Source of the DNA: Arthrobacter sp. KBS0703
Lineage (GTDB): Bacteria > Actinomycetota > Actinomycetes > Actinomycetales > Micrococcaceae
Assembly: GCF_002008315.2 (NCBI RefSeq)
Contig: NZ_MVDG02000001.1
Span: forward strand, 620,001-684,000
DNA length: 64,000 bases
Reading direction: 5' to 3'
In this document: positions 53,141-62,143 of the stretch, one piece after another
Numbering within the stretch: the stretch's first letter is position 1
Layout: every line of letters starts with the position of its first letter
The notes under the pieces: model-generated
The model's database searches: none
The model's input: the letters and a program-made list of their open reading frames with translations, nothing else
What the model was told of the DNA's origin: nothing
Made by a program: the position numbers and the translations under genes

Positions 53141-54118
53141 ATGGACCTACAGCACAGGCAGCTCGTGCAGCTGTTGCCGATTCTTCCGCTGCTCGCCGAG
53201 CTCGGCCGCACGCAGCACATCACGGAAACCGCCGAGCTCCTCGGTGTTCCGCAGTCCACCGTGAGCCGGGCGCTGGCCCGCGCCAGCGCCGTGGTGGGCA
53301 CGGAACTGCTCATCCGGGAAGGCCGGGGGGTCCGCCTGACGCCGGCGGCCAAGGCCCTGCTGCCGTACGTTGAATCGGCGCTCGCCGACTTCCGCACGGG
53401 CCTGGACCTGGTGCGGCATGAATCAGAAGTGATCCGCGGCCGGATAGGAGTGACCTTCCAGCACACGTTCGGCGAAGCGACTTTGCCGCTGCTGATCAGC
53501 GCGTTCCGGAGCCGCCACCCGCAGACGGAATTCGACCTCAGCCAGGGCTCCCGGGACAGCTGCCTTGCCGAGCTGGCCTCCGGCCAGGCCGACTTTGCCC
53601 TGACGGCCCCGGTGGCGGCGGCCAGCCGGACCATCGGCTCGGCTGCCCTGTACCGGGAACCGCTGCGGCTTGTCGTCCCTCACCGGCACCGGCTGGCCGG
53701 CCGGCAGCGCGCTGGCCTGGCCGACATCCGGAAAGAGCCCTTCGTTGCCCTCGGGCCGGGATACGGGCTGCGGTCCCTCACGGATGCAATGTTCCGGGAA
53801 GCAGGATTCCGGCCGCGGATTGCGTTCGAAAGCCAGGACACCCACACGGTCCGCGGCCTGGTGTCCGCCGGGCTGGGGGTCAGTATCCTGCCGCCGGGCG
53901 GCGGCGCCGGACCGGGGAGCGACGCGACCGCCCGGGCCGGCGGCCTGGGCTGGGTAGAGATCCCGCTCGACTCCGAGCTCGCTTTCCGGGAGATCGGCAT
54001 GGCCTGGCGCGAACGCCGAAGCGCGCGGGACGCCGAGCCGGACCCGGTGCGGCTCTTCCGGGAGCTGGTGCTGGCGGACGGCCCCTCGCTCCTCGCCGGC
54101 CTGGTCCAGGCACGTTAG
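53141..54118 (+). CDS. LysR-family regulator
   Basis: 325 residues. HTH near 20-60 (LAELGRTQHITETAELLGVP, QSTVSRALARA), linker, then the periplasmic-binding-like effector domain (RIGVTFQHTFGEATLPLLIS, VSAGLGVSILPPGGG). ATG 53141 is preferred because GGGGAG precedes it; ATG 53117 is possible. Divergent from the MFS exporter. Confidence 0.92.
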   Translation: MDLQHRQLVQLLPILPLLAELGRTQHITETAELLGVPQSTVSRALARASAVVGTELLIREGRGVRLTPAAKALLPYVESALADFRTGLDLVRHESEVIRGRIGVTFQHTFGEATLPLLISAFRSRHPQTEFDLSQGSRDSCLAELASGQADFALTAPVAAASRTIGSAALYREPLRLVVPHRHRLAGRQRAGLADIRKEPFVALGPGYGLRSLTDAMFREAGFRPRIAFESQDTHTVRGLVSAGLGVSILPPGGGAGPGSDATARAGGLGWVEIPLDSELAFREIGMAWRERRSARDAEPDPVRLFRELVLADGPSLLAGLVQAR

Positions 54119-54192
54119 GGAGCCGACCTCCGGTTACCCGGCATTGGGAGACCTGACGTTCCGGAACCGGGGTGCGGCTCCCGCGGAGTGCC

Positions 54193-55224
54193 CTAGCCTT
54201 CCAGGAGGCTGCTGATGGCATCCGCCACGGGGCCGGTCTTCGCCGTGCGCCATCCGGTACCAGCCCAGAGATTCAGGCGTTCAGCATCCCCGGCGGCCGC
54301 CGCAGCCGCACGGACGGGGGCCGTCAGGTGGTGGATGGCCGGGTAACCCACCGGGGCGTCCCCGTGGTCGCGGACGAACTCGTTGACCAGGGCCCGCGCG
54401 TAACGTCCCGTGAAAGCCCGGGTCAGCCTCGTTTCCGTAAACCGTGCGGCTCCCAGGGCGTCCTTGTGGAGCTGCCGGGCGCCGCTCTCGTCGCTCCGCA
54501 GCAAGGCAGTCCCCACCTGGGCCGCTTCCGCGCCGGCGGCGAGCACCGACGTCACGGCCGCCGCGTCAGACATGGCACCGGCAGCTATCAGCGGGAGGCC
54601 GACGGCGGCACGCACCTCCCGGACCAGTTCCGCCGTCGAGGATGGTGTCCCGGCCGGCCGGCGGTCCCCCAGGAACGCGCCGCTGTGCGCCCCGGCACTG
54701 CTGTGCTGCACCACGAGTGCATCGACGCCGCGGTCCGCGGCCAGCTCCGCCTCCGCCCTGCTGGTTACGGTGGCCAAAACCGCCGAGCCCGCCCGCCGAA
54801 GGGCGGCCACAACCGATGATTCCGGCAGCCCGAACGCGAAGCTGACCAGCTCAACAGGGTCCAGCAGCAGTTCGTCGATCTTGCCCTGCCAGTGATCGTC
54901 GTCGTCGAGCCTCAGCGGAGGGAGGCTGACGCCGTAGCGGTCGGCATCACCGCGGAGGCTGAGCCGGTACTGCTCCAGCCGGCCCACATCCTCAGGGGAG
55001 GGGTGCAGCTGGGCGGGATCAGGCACGAAGACGTTCACGCCGAACCTGATTCCCGCCTCGCGCGCGGCCCGTATCTCCTCGCTCATGGCAGGGACGGTTT
55101 TGTATCCGGCCGCAAGGAAGCCGAGGCCTCCGGCACGGCCAACTGCTGCGACGAAGCCGGGGGTGGACGTCCCGCCGGCCATGGGCGCCGCGATGATCCG
55201 GGTGCCAAACAGGGCGTGGGACAT
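54193..55224 (-). CDS. Nitronate monooxygenase
   Basis: 343 residues, TIM-barrel FMN enzyme: IIAAPMAGGTSTPGFVAAVG, GFLAAGYK, FGVNVF, then ALVVQHSSAGAHSG and the phosphate-binding LPLIAAGAMSDAAAV...GAEAAQVGTALL. It oxidises alkyl nitronates with O2. The catalytic His in QHSSAGAHSG is present. It is divergent from the sugar-kinase-like gene at 55261. Confidence 0.92.
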   Translation of the reverse strand: MSHALFGTRIIAAPMAGGTSTPGFVAAVGRAGGLGFLAAGYKTVPAMSEEIRAAREAGIRFGVNVFVPDPAQLHPSPEDVGRLEQYRLSLRGDADRYGVSLPPLRLDDDDHWQGKIDELLLDPVELVSFAFGLPESSVVAALRRAGSAVLATVTSRAEAELAADRGVDALVVQHSSAGAHSGAFLGDRRPAGTPSSTAELVREVRAAVGLPLIAAGAMSDAAAVTSVLAAGAEAAQVGTALLRSDESGARQLHKDALGAARFTETRLTRAFTGRYARALVNEFVRDHGDAPVGYPAIHHLTAPVRAAAAAAGDAERLNLWAGTGWRTAKTGPVADAISSLLEG

Positions 55225-55260
55225 TGTCTGCTCCTTGAGACGAATCAGTAGGCTGTTCAG

Positions 55261-56223
55261 GTGACTAACTCTGACAACCTACCCGATGCTCAGTCTGTTC
55301 CTTCCGGAAGCACGGTTCCTTCCGGCAGGACACTTCAATCCCACGACGTCGTGATCGGCCTGGACATCGGAGGCACCAAAACGAGGGGAGTCCGCTTCGA
55401 AAACGGCCAACCCGTCGCCGACGAAAGCGTCGGAAGCTCGAACGTGCAGAACGTCAGCCGCGAAGAAGCGGCGGCACACCTGGCGGAGCTCTTCGCCAAA
55501 ATAGGCCAGGGCCCCGTGTCCCACGTCTACGCCGGAGCCGGAGGGATCGACACCGACGACGACGCCGCCGCCCTCGCCGCGCTCATCGAACCGCACGTTC
55601 CCGGGGCCAGGATCACCGTGGTCCATGACTCCCGCCTGCTGCTGGCCGCCGGCGGAGCCAGCAGCGGCGTGGCCGTCATCGCAGGCACAGGCTCGGCGGC
55701 ATGGGGTCGCAACGGGCATGGCGAAGAAGCACGGGCCGGCGGCTGGGGCTACCTCCTGGGTGACGAAGGCAGCGGCTACTGGCTGGGCCGGGAGGCCGTC
55801 CGGCACAGCCTGCGCCGCATGAATCAAGGGCTGGAGCCGGACGACCTCACCCGGGCACTCCTCGTGTCCTGCGGGGTGGACGATCCCAACAAGCTGATCG
55901 CCCTGTTCCACTCGTCCGCCACCGGCCGCCGCTACTGGGCGCAGCAGGCCAGGCTGGTGGTGGAGGCCGCAGACTCCGGCCACCGAATCAGCCAGCAGCT
56001 CGTTGACCAGGCAGGCCACGACCTCGCTGACATGGCTGCCCAGGTGTTGCGGCAACTCAGGCTCGACGGTCCGGTCATCCTCGGCAGCGGGCTGGGCATG
56101 AACGTTGTCCGGCTCCAGGACGCCTTCCGGACCCGGCTCGCAGCGGCCGGTGTCACGGACGTTCGCGTGCTTGACCAGGATCCCGTCTTCGGTGTCCTGC
56201 AGCTGGTGGGGGAACAGGACTGA
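55261..56223 (+). CDS. BadF/BcrA-type ATPase, N-acetylglucosamine-kinase-like
   Basis: 320 residues from GTG 55261. ASKHA fold: phosphate-1 VIGLDIGGTKTRGV, phosphate-2 GVAVIAGTGSAAWGRNG, GGWGYLLGDEGSGYWLGREA, and an adenosine region near GPVILGSGLGMN. This set fits the eukaryote-like N-acetylglucosamine kinases of the BadF family. It would phosphorylate an amino sugar in the cytosol; substrate inferred. Confidence 0.9.
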   Translation: MTNSDNLPDAQSVPSGSTVPSGRTLQSHDVVIGLDIGGTKTRGVRFENGQPVADESVGSSNVQNVSREEAAAHLAELFAKIGQGPVSHVYAGAGGIDTDDDAAALAALIEPHVPGARITVVHDSRLLLAAGGASSGVAVIAGTGSAAWGRNGHGEEARAGGWGYLLGDEGSGYWLGREAVRHSLRRMNQGLEPDDLTRALLVSCGVDDPNKLIALFHSSATGRRYWAQQARLVVEAADSGHRISQQLVDQAGHDLADMAAQVLRQLRLDGPVILGSGLGMNVVRLQDAFRTRLAAAGVTDVRVLDQDPVFGVLQLVGEQD

Positions 56224-56259
56224 CCGGCCTGCCTCCAGGCCCACAGCGCCGCGACGGAG

Positions 56260-57362
56260 TCAGGACCGGGTACGGGGCCTGAGCTGCACGCCGGGCAGCG
56301 GCGGTGCCGGGATCCTGCCGGCCTCGCGCCCGGCGTCCGGACCGTGGCCGCGGACCAGCCCGAACCTTGCAGCAGCGGCGGCCGCGTCGGGCAGCGCTGC
56401 CTGGGCTTCCCAGTCGGCCCGTGCCAGCGCAACCTCCTCGTGGGTCCTGCCCACGAAGTTCCACCACATGAGCAGTTCCTCCTCGAGGGGCTCACCGCCG
56501 ATCAGGAGGAAACGGGTCTCCGGCTGCCCGTGCACGTGGAGCACCTCGCGCCCCTCGCCCAGGTAGCCCAGCGGGCCGGGACCGATCTCCTGGCCGTCCA
56601 CCGTCAGGCCGCCGTCGATCACCAGGAGGGCGTGCTCGAACTCCGGATTGAGCGGCAACGCCGCCGCCCCGCCGCACCGGACCTCCGCGCCCACGATCGG
56701 CGTGTACATCGTGGCGGCGAGGCGCCGCCCGCGAAACTTCCCACCATCACCGTTGCGACGAAACCCGGCCCGTGGACGGTGGGCAGATCGCGGTGCTGCT
56801 CGAAGGCCGGAGGCCGGTTCCTTTCGGCATCAGGCAAGGCCACCCAGAGCTGAAGTCCCCGCTGCACCGGAAGCTGCGCCCCGCCGTCGGCAGCGTCGCC
56901 GGCGGAAGCCCCGCCGCCACCGGAAGCCCCACGGCCGCCGGAAGCCCCACGGCCGCCGTCTGCCCCAGGCTCCGGCAGGACGGCGAACTCGGAGTGCGAA
57001 ACTCCGTAGCCGGCCGTCATGATGTTGAGTTCGCCAGGCCGGACGATGACGTCACTGCCCACGCTGTCGCGGTGCCGGACGTGCCCTGCCAGCGGCCAGG
57101 TGACTGTCTGCAGCCCGGTGTGCGGATGCGGCAGGACGGACATCGGCGTACGGTCCGGACCAAAGCTGTCCAGGAAGCACCAGGCGCCCACGGTGGGCAG
57201 GCCGCGCTGCGGCAGGGTGCGCAGCACAATCATGCCGCGGATGCCGCCCAGCGGCACCTCGCGCGCCGGCCACAGCTGCACGCAGGGGCCGCTTCCGGTG
57301 CCGGCGCCAAGGCCCGCCGGCGGGCACACTTCCTCCTGCGGGAGGACCTCCAGATTCGTCAC
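56260..57362 (-). pseudogene. Pirin-family protein, frameshifted
   Basis: The first part (57362 down to about 56730) has the pirin N-terminal cupin: FLDSFGPDRTPMSVLPHPHTGLQTVTW, then VRPGELNIMTAGYGVSHSE. After GFVATVMVGSF the frame changes by one base and continues with MYTPIVGAEVRCGG, the second cupin, to LLMWWNFVGRTHEEV. The metal site (H-x-H-x-G-L) is intact. A Gly/Ala-rich insert is encoded by 18-bp repeats (about 56,900-56,960). The frameshift may be a sequence error; pirins are Fe-dependent quercetinase-like or regulatory proteins. Confidence 0.8.
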
Positions 57363-57420
57363 AGTCCCACTCTAGGACCGCCGCCCTCGGCCGGCATAGG
57401 ACCGGCGCTACGCTGGATCC

Positions 57421-57873
57421 ATGAGCGTTCACTTCGACACCCGGCCTGCCGCCTACGCGGTCATCATCCGCGACGGTGCCATCCTCCTCGCGTACTGGAA
57501 GCAGGACGGCAAGGAAGGCTGGACGCTGCCCGGCGGCGGCCTGGACCTGGCAGAACATCCCGTGGACGGCTGCGTACGGGAGATCTTTGAGGAAACGGGC
57601 TACCACGCCGAGATCGGCCCCATGCTCGGGATCGACGTCGGCCACTGGCCGGCGGGCACCAGGCTGGACGGAATCGACCGGGACTTCCAGTCCCTCCGGC
57701 TGGTGTACGAGGCAACCGTGACCGGCGGGGAGCTTAGCCATGAAGTGGACGGCACCACCACCCACGCCGGGTGGATACCGTTGGGTGAGGTCGACTCGCT
57801 CAACCGGGTTTCCCTGGTTGATGCGGCCCTGCGGCTGTTCCGGGAGCGTCCGGTTAACGGCAAACTTGAGTGA
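57421..57873 (+). CDS. NUDIX hydrolase
   Basis: 150 residues. Complete Nudix box GGGLDLAEHPVDGCVREIFEETGY (split over about 38-61), preceded by WTLP. It hydrolyses a nucleoside diphosphate linked to another group; substrate unknown. A hairpin follows. Confidence 0.92.
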   Translation: MSVHFDTRPAAYAVIIRDGAILLAYWKQDGKEGWTLPGGGLDLAEHPVDGCVREIFEETGYHAEIGPMLGIDVGHWPAGTRLDGIDRDFQSLRLVYEATVTGGELSHEVDGTTTHAGWIPLGEVDSLNRVSLVDAALRLFRERPVNGKLE

Positions 57874-57892
57874 TTTCCCTGACCGGATTCCC

Positions 57893-57917
57893 TAGCCAGC
57901 CCGGCGGGGGCTGGCTA
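57893..57917. terminator. Hairpin after the NUDIX gene
   Basis: TAGCCAGCCC (57893-57902) pairs with GGGCTGGCTA (57908-57917) over a 5-base loop, 20 bp after the stop. No T-tract; probably a terminator. Confidence 0.65.
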
Positions 57918-58009
57918 TCCTAGGTGAGTCGCCCGGCGTTTCAGTCCGGCGGCTTCGAAGACGGCATGAACTTCTACGGCACGAACTTCGCAGCGGGGAG
58001 GTGGACCTG

Positions 58010-58090
58010 ATGATTGCAGAATTCCTGCGCGCAATGCGCTCCGGCAAAAATTCCTTCATTACTCCTGCCCCGGTACTGCGCACCGCCTAA
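58010..58090 (+). CDS. Short ORF (26 aa) upstream of rsgA
   Basis: ATG 58010 is preceded by GGGGAGGTGGACCTG. The peptide begins MIAEFLRAMRSGKNSFITPA. The ribosome site is good and the stop comes before rsgA by 97 bp. It may be a leader peptide or an independent small protein; nothing in sequence decides. Confidence 0.35.
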   Translation: MIAEFLRAMRSGKNSFITPAPVLRTA

Positions 58091-58187
58091 GCGGCACACA
58101 ACCGCAGCCTCCGCACCGCCATTCACCAGGCACCACGCCCTGTGCGGAAGCAGGCCCGGCGCCCCGGGGCCCCACCCGAGGTTCACA

Positions 58188-59393
58188 GTGAAAAATCCTT
58201 CAGGCAATTCAGCAAGCCCACTTCAACAGTCAACCGGCCTTCCGCGCCCGTCCAGGGACCGCCAGGCTGCCCCGGAGGTGATGAGGGGACCGGTCCGATA
58301 CGGCTTCACGGATGCCGCCGCGCTGCATTTCGCGGCCCATCCCGTTGACGGCGGTGATGTTCCGGCGCGCGTTGTCCGGGTAGACCGCAACCGCGTAGCG
58401 GCGGCCACAGCGGACGGCATCATGCACCTGCCCTACCCGTCGGCCGGCAGGCATCCGTCAGCCGGCGCGGGTCCGGCGGGCGCGGATGCTCCTCCGGCGG
58501 GGCCAGCGGCCGGCGACTGGGTCTGGCTCGGGCGCAACCGCGCCGGCGAGGCCGCCATCGTCGGGATCCTGCCCCGGACTTCCGAGCTGAGCCGCAAACG
58601 CGCCTACGAGGCCTCCTCCGAAGCCCAGGTCCTCGCCGCCAACATCGATGTGGTGGGCGTTGTGGTGCCGGTGGACCGTCCGCTGACCCACAACAGGCTG
58701 GAACGGACGCTCGTGGCCGCCTGGGACTCCGGCGCCACGCCCCTGGTGATCATCACGAAGGCCGACCTGGCGGACATGGCGGACGACGTCGTCGGGAAAG
58801 TGATCCTGGAGGCTGCCGGCGTCGACGTGGTGACCACGTCGGCAGAGCAGGGCGACGGGCTGGACGAGCTGCTCGCGCACGTGCAGCCGGGGCGGACGCT
58901 CGTGCTGCTGGGCCCCTCCGGCGCCGGCAAGTCAACCCTCATCAACGCGCTCGCCGGCCATGAGATCCAGTCGACGGGGGACGTGCGGGCTGCCGACGGC
59001 CGTGGACGGCACACCACCACGTCACGGGAGCTCGTGCCGCTGCCGAACGGGGCCGTGCTCATGGACACCCCGGGAGTGCGCGGGTTCGGGCTCTTCGACG
59101 CGGACGAGGGCATGGGCGAGATGTTCGGCGACCTGGAGGAGCTCTTCGGGAAGTGCCGGTTCTCCGACTGCGCCCACGACAAAGAGCCGGGTTGCGCTGT
59201 CCGCGCCGCCCTGGAGGACGAATCGCTCGATACGCGGCGGTGGGCCAGCTACCTGAAGCTGCAGCGCGAACTCGCGGCGCTGAACCGGCGCCATGACGCG
59301 GCGGCGCGGCGGGCCTATCAGCGGGAATGGCACCAGAAGGTGGCCGTTGCGGGAAGGAGCCAGCGCGCAGCTGAGAGGTACGGCAAACGCTGA
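58188..59393 (+). CDS. rsgA: Ribosome small-subunit-dependent GTPase RsgA
   Basis: 401 residues from GTG 58188 (GAGG 6 bp upstream; longer in-frame starts are less likely). OB-fold N-terminus, circularly permuted GTPase with TKADLADM (G4) before GPSGAGKSTLINAL (G1) and DTPGVRGFGL (G3), then the zinc finger CRFSDCAHDKEPGC. It helps late maturation of the 30S subunit. The extended Pro/Ala-rich insert at about 75-105 is unusual. Confidence 0.93.
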   Translation: MKNPSGNSASPLQQSTGLPRPSRDRQAAPEVMRGPVRYGFTDAAALHFAAHPVDGGDVPARVVRVDRNRVAAATADGIMHLPYPSAGRHPSAGAGPAGADAPPAGPAAGDWVWLGRNRAGEAAIVGILPRTSELSRKRAYEASSEAQVLAANIDVVGVVVPVDRPLTHNRLERTLVAAWDSGATPLVIITKADLADMADDVVGKVILEAAGVDVVTTSAEQGDGLDELLAHVQPGRTLVLLGPSGAGKSTLINALAGHEIQSTGDVRAADGRGRHTTTSRELVPLPNGAVLMDTPGVRGFGLFDADEGMGEMFGDLEELFGKCRFSDCAHDKEPGCAVRAALEDESLDTRRWASYLKLQRELAALNRRHDAAARRAYQREWHQKVAVAGRSQRAAERYGKR

Positions 59394-59568
59394 CCCATCC
59401 GGACCGGTGTTGTCTCCGAATGATTACGGTATCCGCGCCGGCGGTTACTTTGCGTCCGGCACTGGTTACGCTTTGTCAAGACGTGCTTTACACCCAAAAA
59501 TCAGCGTGCCTATGATCAGTTCGCTTGACCGTCCGATGTTACCGCCCAACAGTTAGGTAAGCCCGGGA

Positions 59569-60687
59569 ATGGCCGAAGCCATGATTGAGTTCCAGAGCGT
59601 CACCAAGCAGTACCAGAGCGGGCAGCCGGCGGTGGATGAGTTGAGCATGTCCATCGACCAGGGCTCCATCACGGTGTTCGTCGGACCGTCAGGCTGCGGC
59701 AAGACTACGTCGCTGCGCATGATTAACCGGATGGTCGAGCCCACGTCGGGAACCATCACGGTCGGCGGCAAGGACGTCACCACGGTGCCGGCCGCCGAAC
59801 TTCGGCGGTCCATGGGATATGTCATGCAGTCATCCGGGCTCATGCCGCACCGCTCGGTCCTGGACCTGTCTCTTATACACATCTAGATGTGTATAAGAGA
59901 CACGCGCCTGAACGGCGTGTCCAAGGCGGATGCGCGCAAGCGTGCGGAGGAACTGCTCGACGTCGTGGGACTGGCCTCGGGGCTGGGGAAGCGGTACCCG
60001 TCGCAGCTCTCCGGCGGGCAGCAGCAGCGTGTCGGCGTGGCCCGCGCGCTCGCCGCCGACCCGCCGGTCCTCCTCATGGACGAGCCCTTCAGCGCCGTGG
60101 ATCCGGTGGTGCGGGACGAGCTCCAGCAGGAGCTCCTGCGGCTCCAGCGCGATCTTGCCAAGACGATTGTCTTTGTCACGCACGACATCGATGAGGCCAC
60201 CGTCCTGGGGGACAAAGTCGCGGTTTTCGCCGTGGGCGGCAAACTTGCGCAGTACGCCACGCCGGAGGAGATCCTGCGCGCCCCGGCCAACGAGTTCGTG
60301 GCCTCCTTCGTGGGCCGGGACCGCGGGTTCCGGCACCTCGCGTTCACCACCGCCGACGGCGTCGCCGTCCATCCGGTGCCGACGATCACCGCCGATGGCG
60401 GCGAGGCCGGCCGTCCGGAGGCCGCTGACGGCTGGCGGCTCGTGGTGGACGCGGACGCCCGCCCGCTGGGCTGGGAAGGCCCGGGCTCCGACGCCGAACT
60501 CATTCCGGGCGGTTCCCTGTTCCGGCCGGGCGACACCCTCCGCCGCGCCTTGGACTCGGCCCTGTCGTCGCCGTCAGGGCTGGGCGTCGCCGTGGACGAG
60601 GCCGGCCGGGTCACGGGCGCCGTCAAGGCGGCTGAAGTGCTGGCCGTCATCGAGTCGGCCCGCCGGGTCCGGCAGGGCGCACTCTGA
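59569..60687 (+). pseudogene. opuCA: OpuCA-like osmoprotectant ABC ATPase, interrupted by adapter
   Basis: Walker A GPSGCGKTTSLR, Q-loop VMQSSGLMPH before the adapter; after it signature SGGQQQRVGVARALAADPPV, Walker B LLMDEPF and the H-switch VTHDIDEA. A C-terminal CBS-like region (about 270-370) matches glycine-betaine/choline importers. The 37-bp adapter replaces roughly 15-20 native bases between SVLD and LNGVSK. The native gene is almost certainly intact. Its stop overlaps the permease start. Confidence 0.88.
59866..59902. other. Nextera mate-pair junction adapter (assembly artefact)
   Basis: The 19-bp mosaic end followed by 18 of 19 bases of its reverse complement (final G missing), inside opuCA. 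Same gene on both sides, so local order is right but bases are lost. Confidence 0.97.
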
Positions 60688-61400
60688 TGGACTGGTTCCT
60701 GGCGAACAGCGGAATGGTCCTTGAACGGGCCGGGCAGCATCTGGTCCTGGCCCTGGTTCCCATGGTCCTCGGCTTGCTCATCTCCATTCCGCTGGCCCAG
60801 GTGTCCCGCCGGCATTCTGCGCTGACGTCCCTGGTGACCACCGTCAGTTCACTGCTGTACACCATTCCCTCACTGGCGCTTTTCATCATCCTTCCGCCCC
60901 TCCTGGGGACCCGGATCCTGGACCCCGTCAACGTCGTCGTCGCCCTGACCATCTACGCGGTGGCACTTCTGGTGCGGGCGGCGATGGACGCCTTCGATTC
61001 CGTGGATGACGACCTCCGGCAGGCGGCGGTGGCCATGGGCTACAAGCCGGCCGCCCGCTTCCTGCAGATTGACCTGCCGCTGTCCCTGCCGGTGCTTTTC
61101 GCGGGCCTCCGCGTGGTGTCCGTCAGCAATATTTCCCTGGTGAGCGTCGCCGCCCTGCTCGGGGTGGGAAACCTGGGAATGCTGTTCACCGACGGGCTGC
61201 AGCGCAATTTTGTCACCGAAGTGGTGGTGGGGATCGTTGCCATCCTGCTGCTGGCGCTGCTGATGGACGCGATCCTCGTTGTGCTTGAACGGTTGCTGAC
61301 GCCTTGGACCCGGGCGTCGGCCGCCTCTGCGCGGTCCGATGCGAAAACGGGTGCGGAGTTCATCGCCGAGACCCACGTCCATGCGGGGGCCGGATCGTGA
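60687..61400 (+). CDS. opuCB: OpuCB-like ABC permease
   Basis: 237 residues with five or six transmembrane helices. The EAA-type loop AAVAMGYKPAARFLQIDLPLS contacts the ATPase, and LVTTVSSLLYTIPSLALFII is typical of proline/betaine permeases. First permease of the OpuC-type operon. Confidence 0.92.
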   Translation: MDWFLANSGMVLERAGQHLVLALVPMVLGLLISIPLAQVSRRHSALTSLVTTVSSLLYTIPSLALFIILPPLLGTRILDPVNVVVALTIYAVALLVRAAMDAFDSVDDDLRQAAVAMGYKPAARFLQIDLPLSLPVLFAGLRVVSVSNISLVSVAALLGVGNLGMLFTDGLQRNFVTEVVVGIVAILLLALLMDAILVVLERLLTPWTRASAASARSDAKTGAEFIAETHVHAGAGS

Positions 61401-62143
61401 GCGACATCTTTACCGAGACCTTCGCCTGGCTCGCGGATCCAACGCACTGGTCCGGGAGCTCCGGAATCACCGTGCGGCTGCTGGAGCACCTGCAGTACAG
61501 CGCCCTCGTGCTGGTCATCGCCGCAGCCATCGCCGTCCCCGTCGGGTTGTACATCGGGCACACCGGGAGGGGCCGGGTGGCAGCCGTGGCCGTGGCAGGC
61601 GCCCTGCGCGCATTGCCAACGCTGGGACTCCTGGTGCTGTTCGCCCTGATTGCCGGCAGCGGGCTCATGCCGCCGGTATGGGCGCTGGTGATCCTCACCG
61701 TCCCGCCGCTGCTGGCAGGCACATATGCCGGTATCTCGAGCGTGGATGCCACCGTAGTGGACGCCGCCCGCGCCATGGGCATGAAGGAACTGCAGATCCT
61801 GTTCAACGTCGAGCTTCCCAACGGACTGCAAGTGATGTTCGGCGGCATCCGCACCGCCGTGCTCCAGATCATCGCCACCGTCTCCGTGGTGGCCTACCTT
61901 CCGCTTGGCGGCCTCGGACGCTACCTCTTCGACGGGCTGGTCCTTCAGGACTTTCCCCGGATGCTGGCGGGCTCGCTGCTGATCGCGGGCCTGGCAATCG
62001 CCGTCGATCTTATCCTGGCCGTAGCCCAGCGGCTGCTGGTTTCACCCGGACTTTCCACGCGTTCCAAGGGCGGCCGCAAGGCCGCCACCGATCTCACGGC
62101 TGCCGCACCCGCGGCGGCCGCTGTTCAAGGAGGCACCCAATGA
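61397..62143 (+). CDS. opuCD: OpuCD-like ABC permease
   Basis: 248 residues from GTG 61397 (GTGA overlap with opuCB). Second permease: ALRALPTLGLLVLFALIAGSG, then DAARAMGMKELQILFNVELPNG as the EAA loop. It pairs with OpuCB to form the channel. An Ala-rich tail follows. Confidence 0.92.
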   Translation: MSDIFTETFAWLADPTHWSGSSGITVRLLEHLQYSALVLVIAAAIAVPVGLYIGHTGRGRVAAVAVAGALRALPTLGLLVLFALIAGSGLMPPVWALVILTVPPLLAGTYAGISSVDATVVDAARAMGMKELQILFNVELPNGLQVMFGGIRTAVLQIIATVSVVAYLPLGGLGRYLFDGLVLQDFPRMLAGSLLIAGLAIAVDLILAVAQRLLVSPGLSTRSKGGRKAATDLTAAAPAAAAVQGGTQ

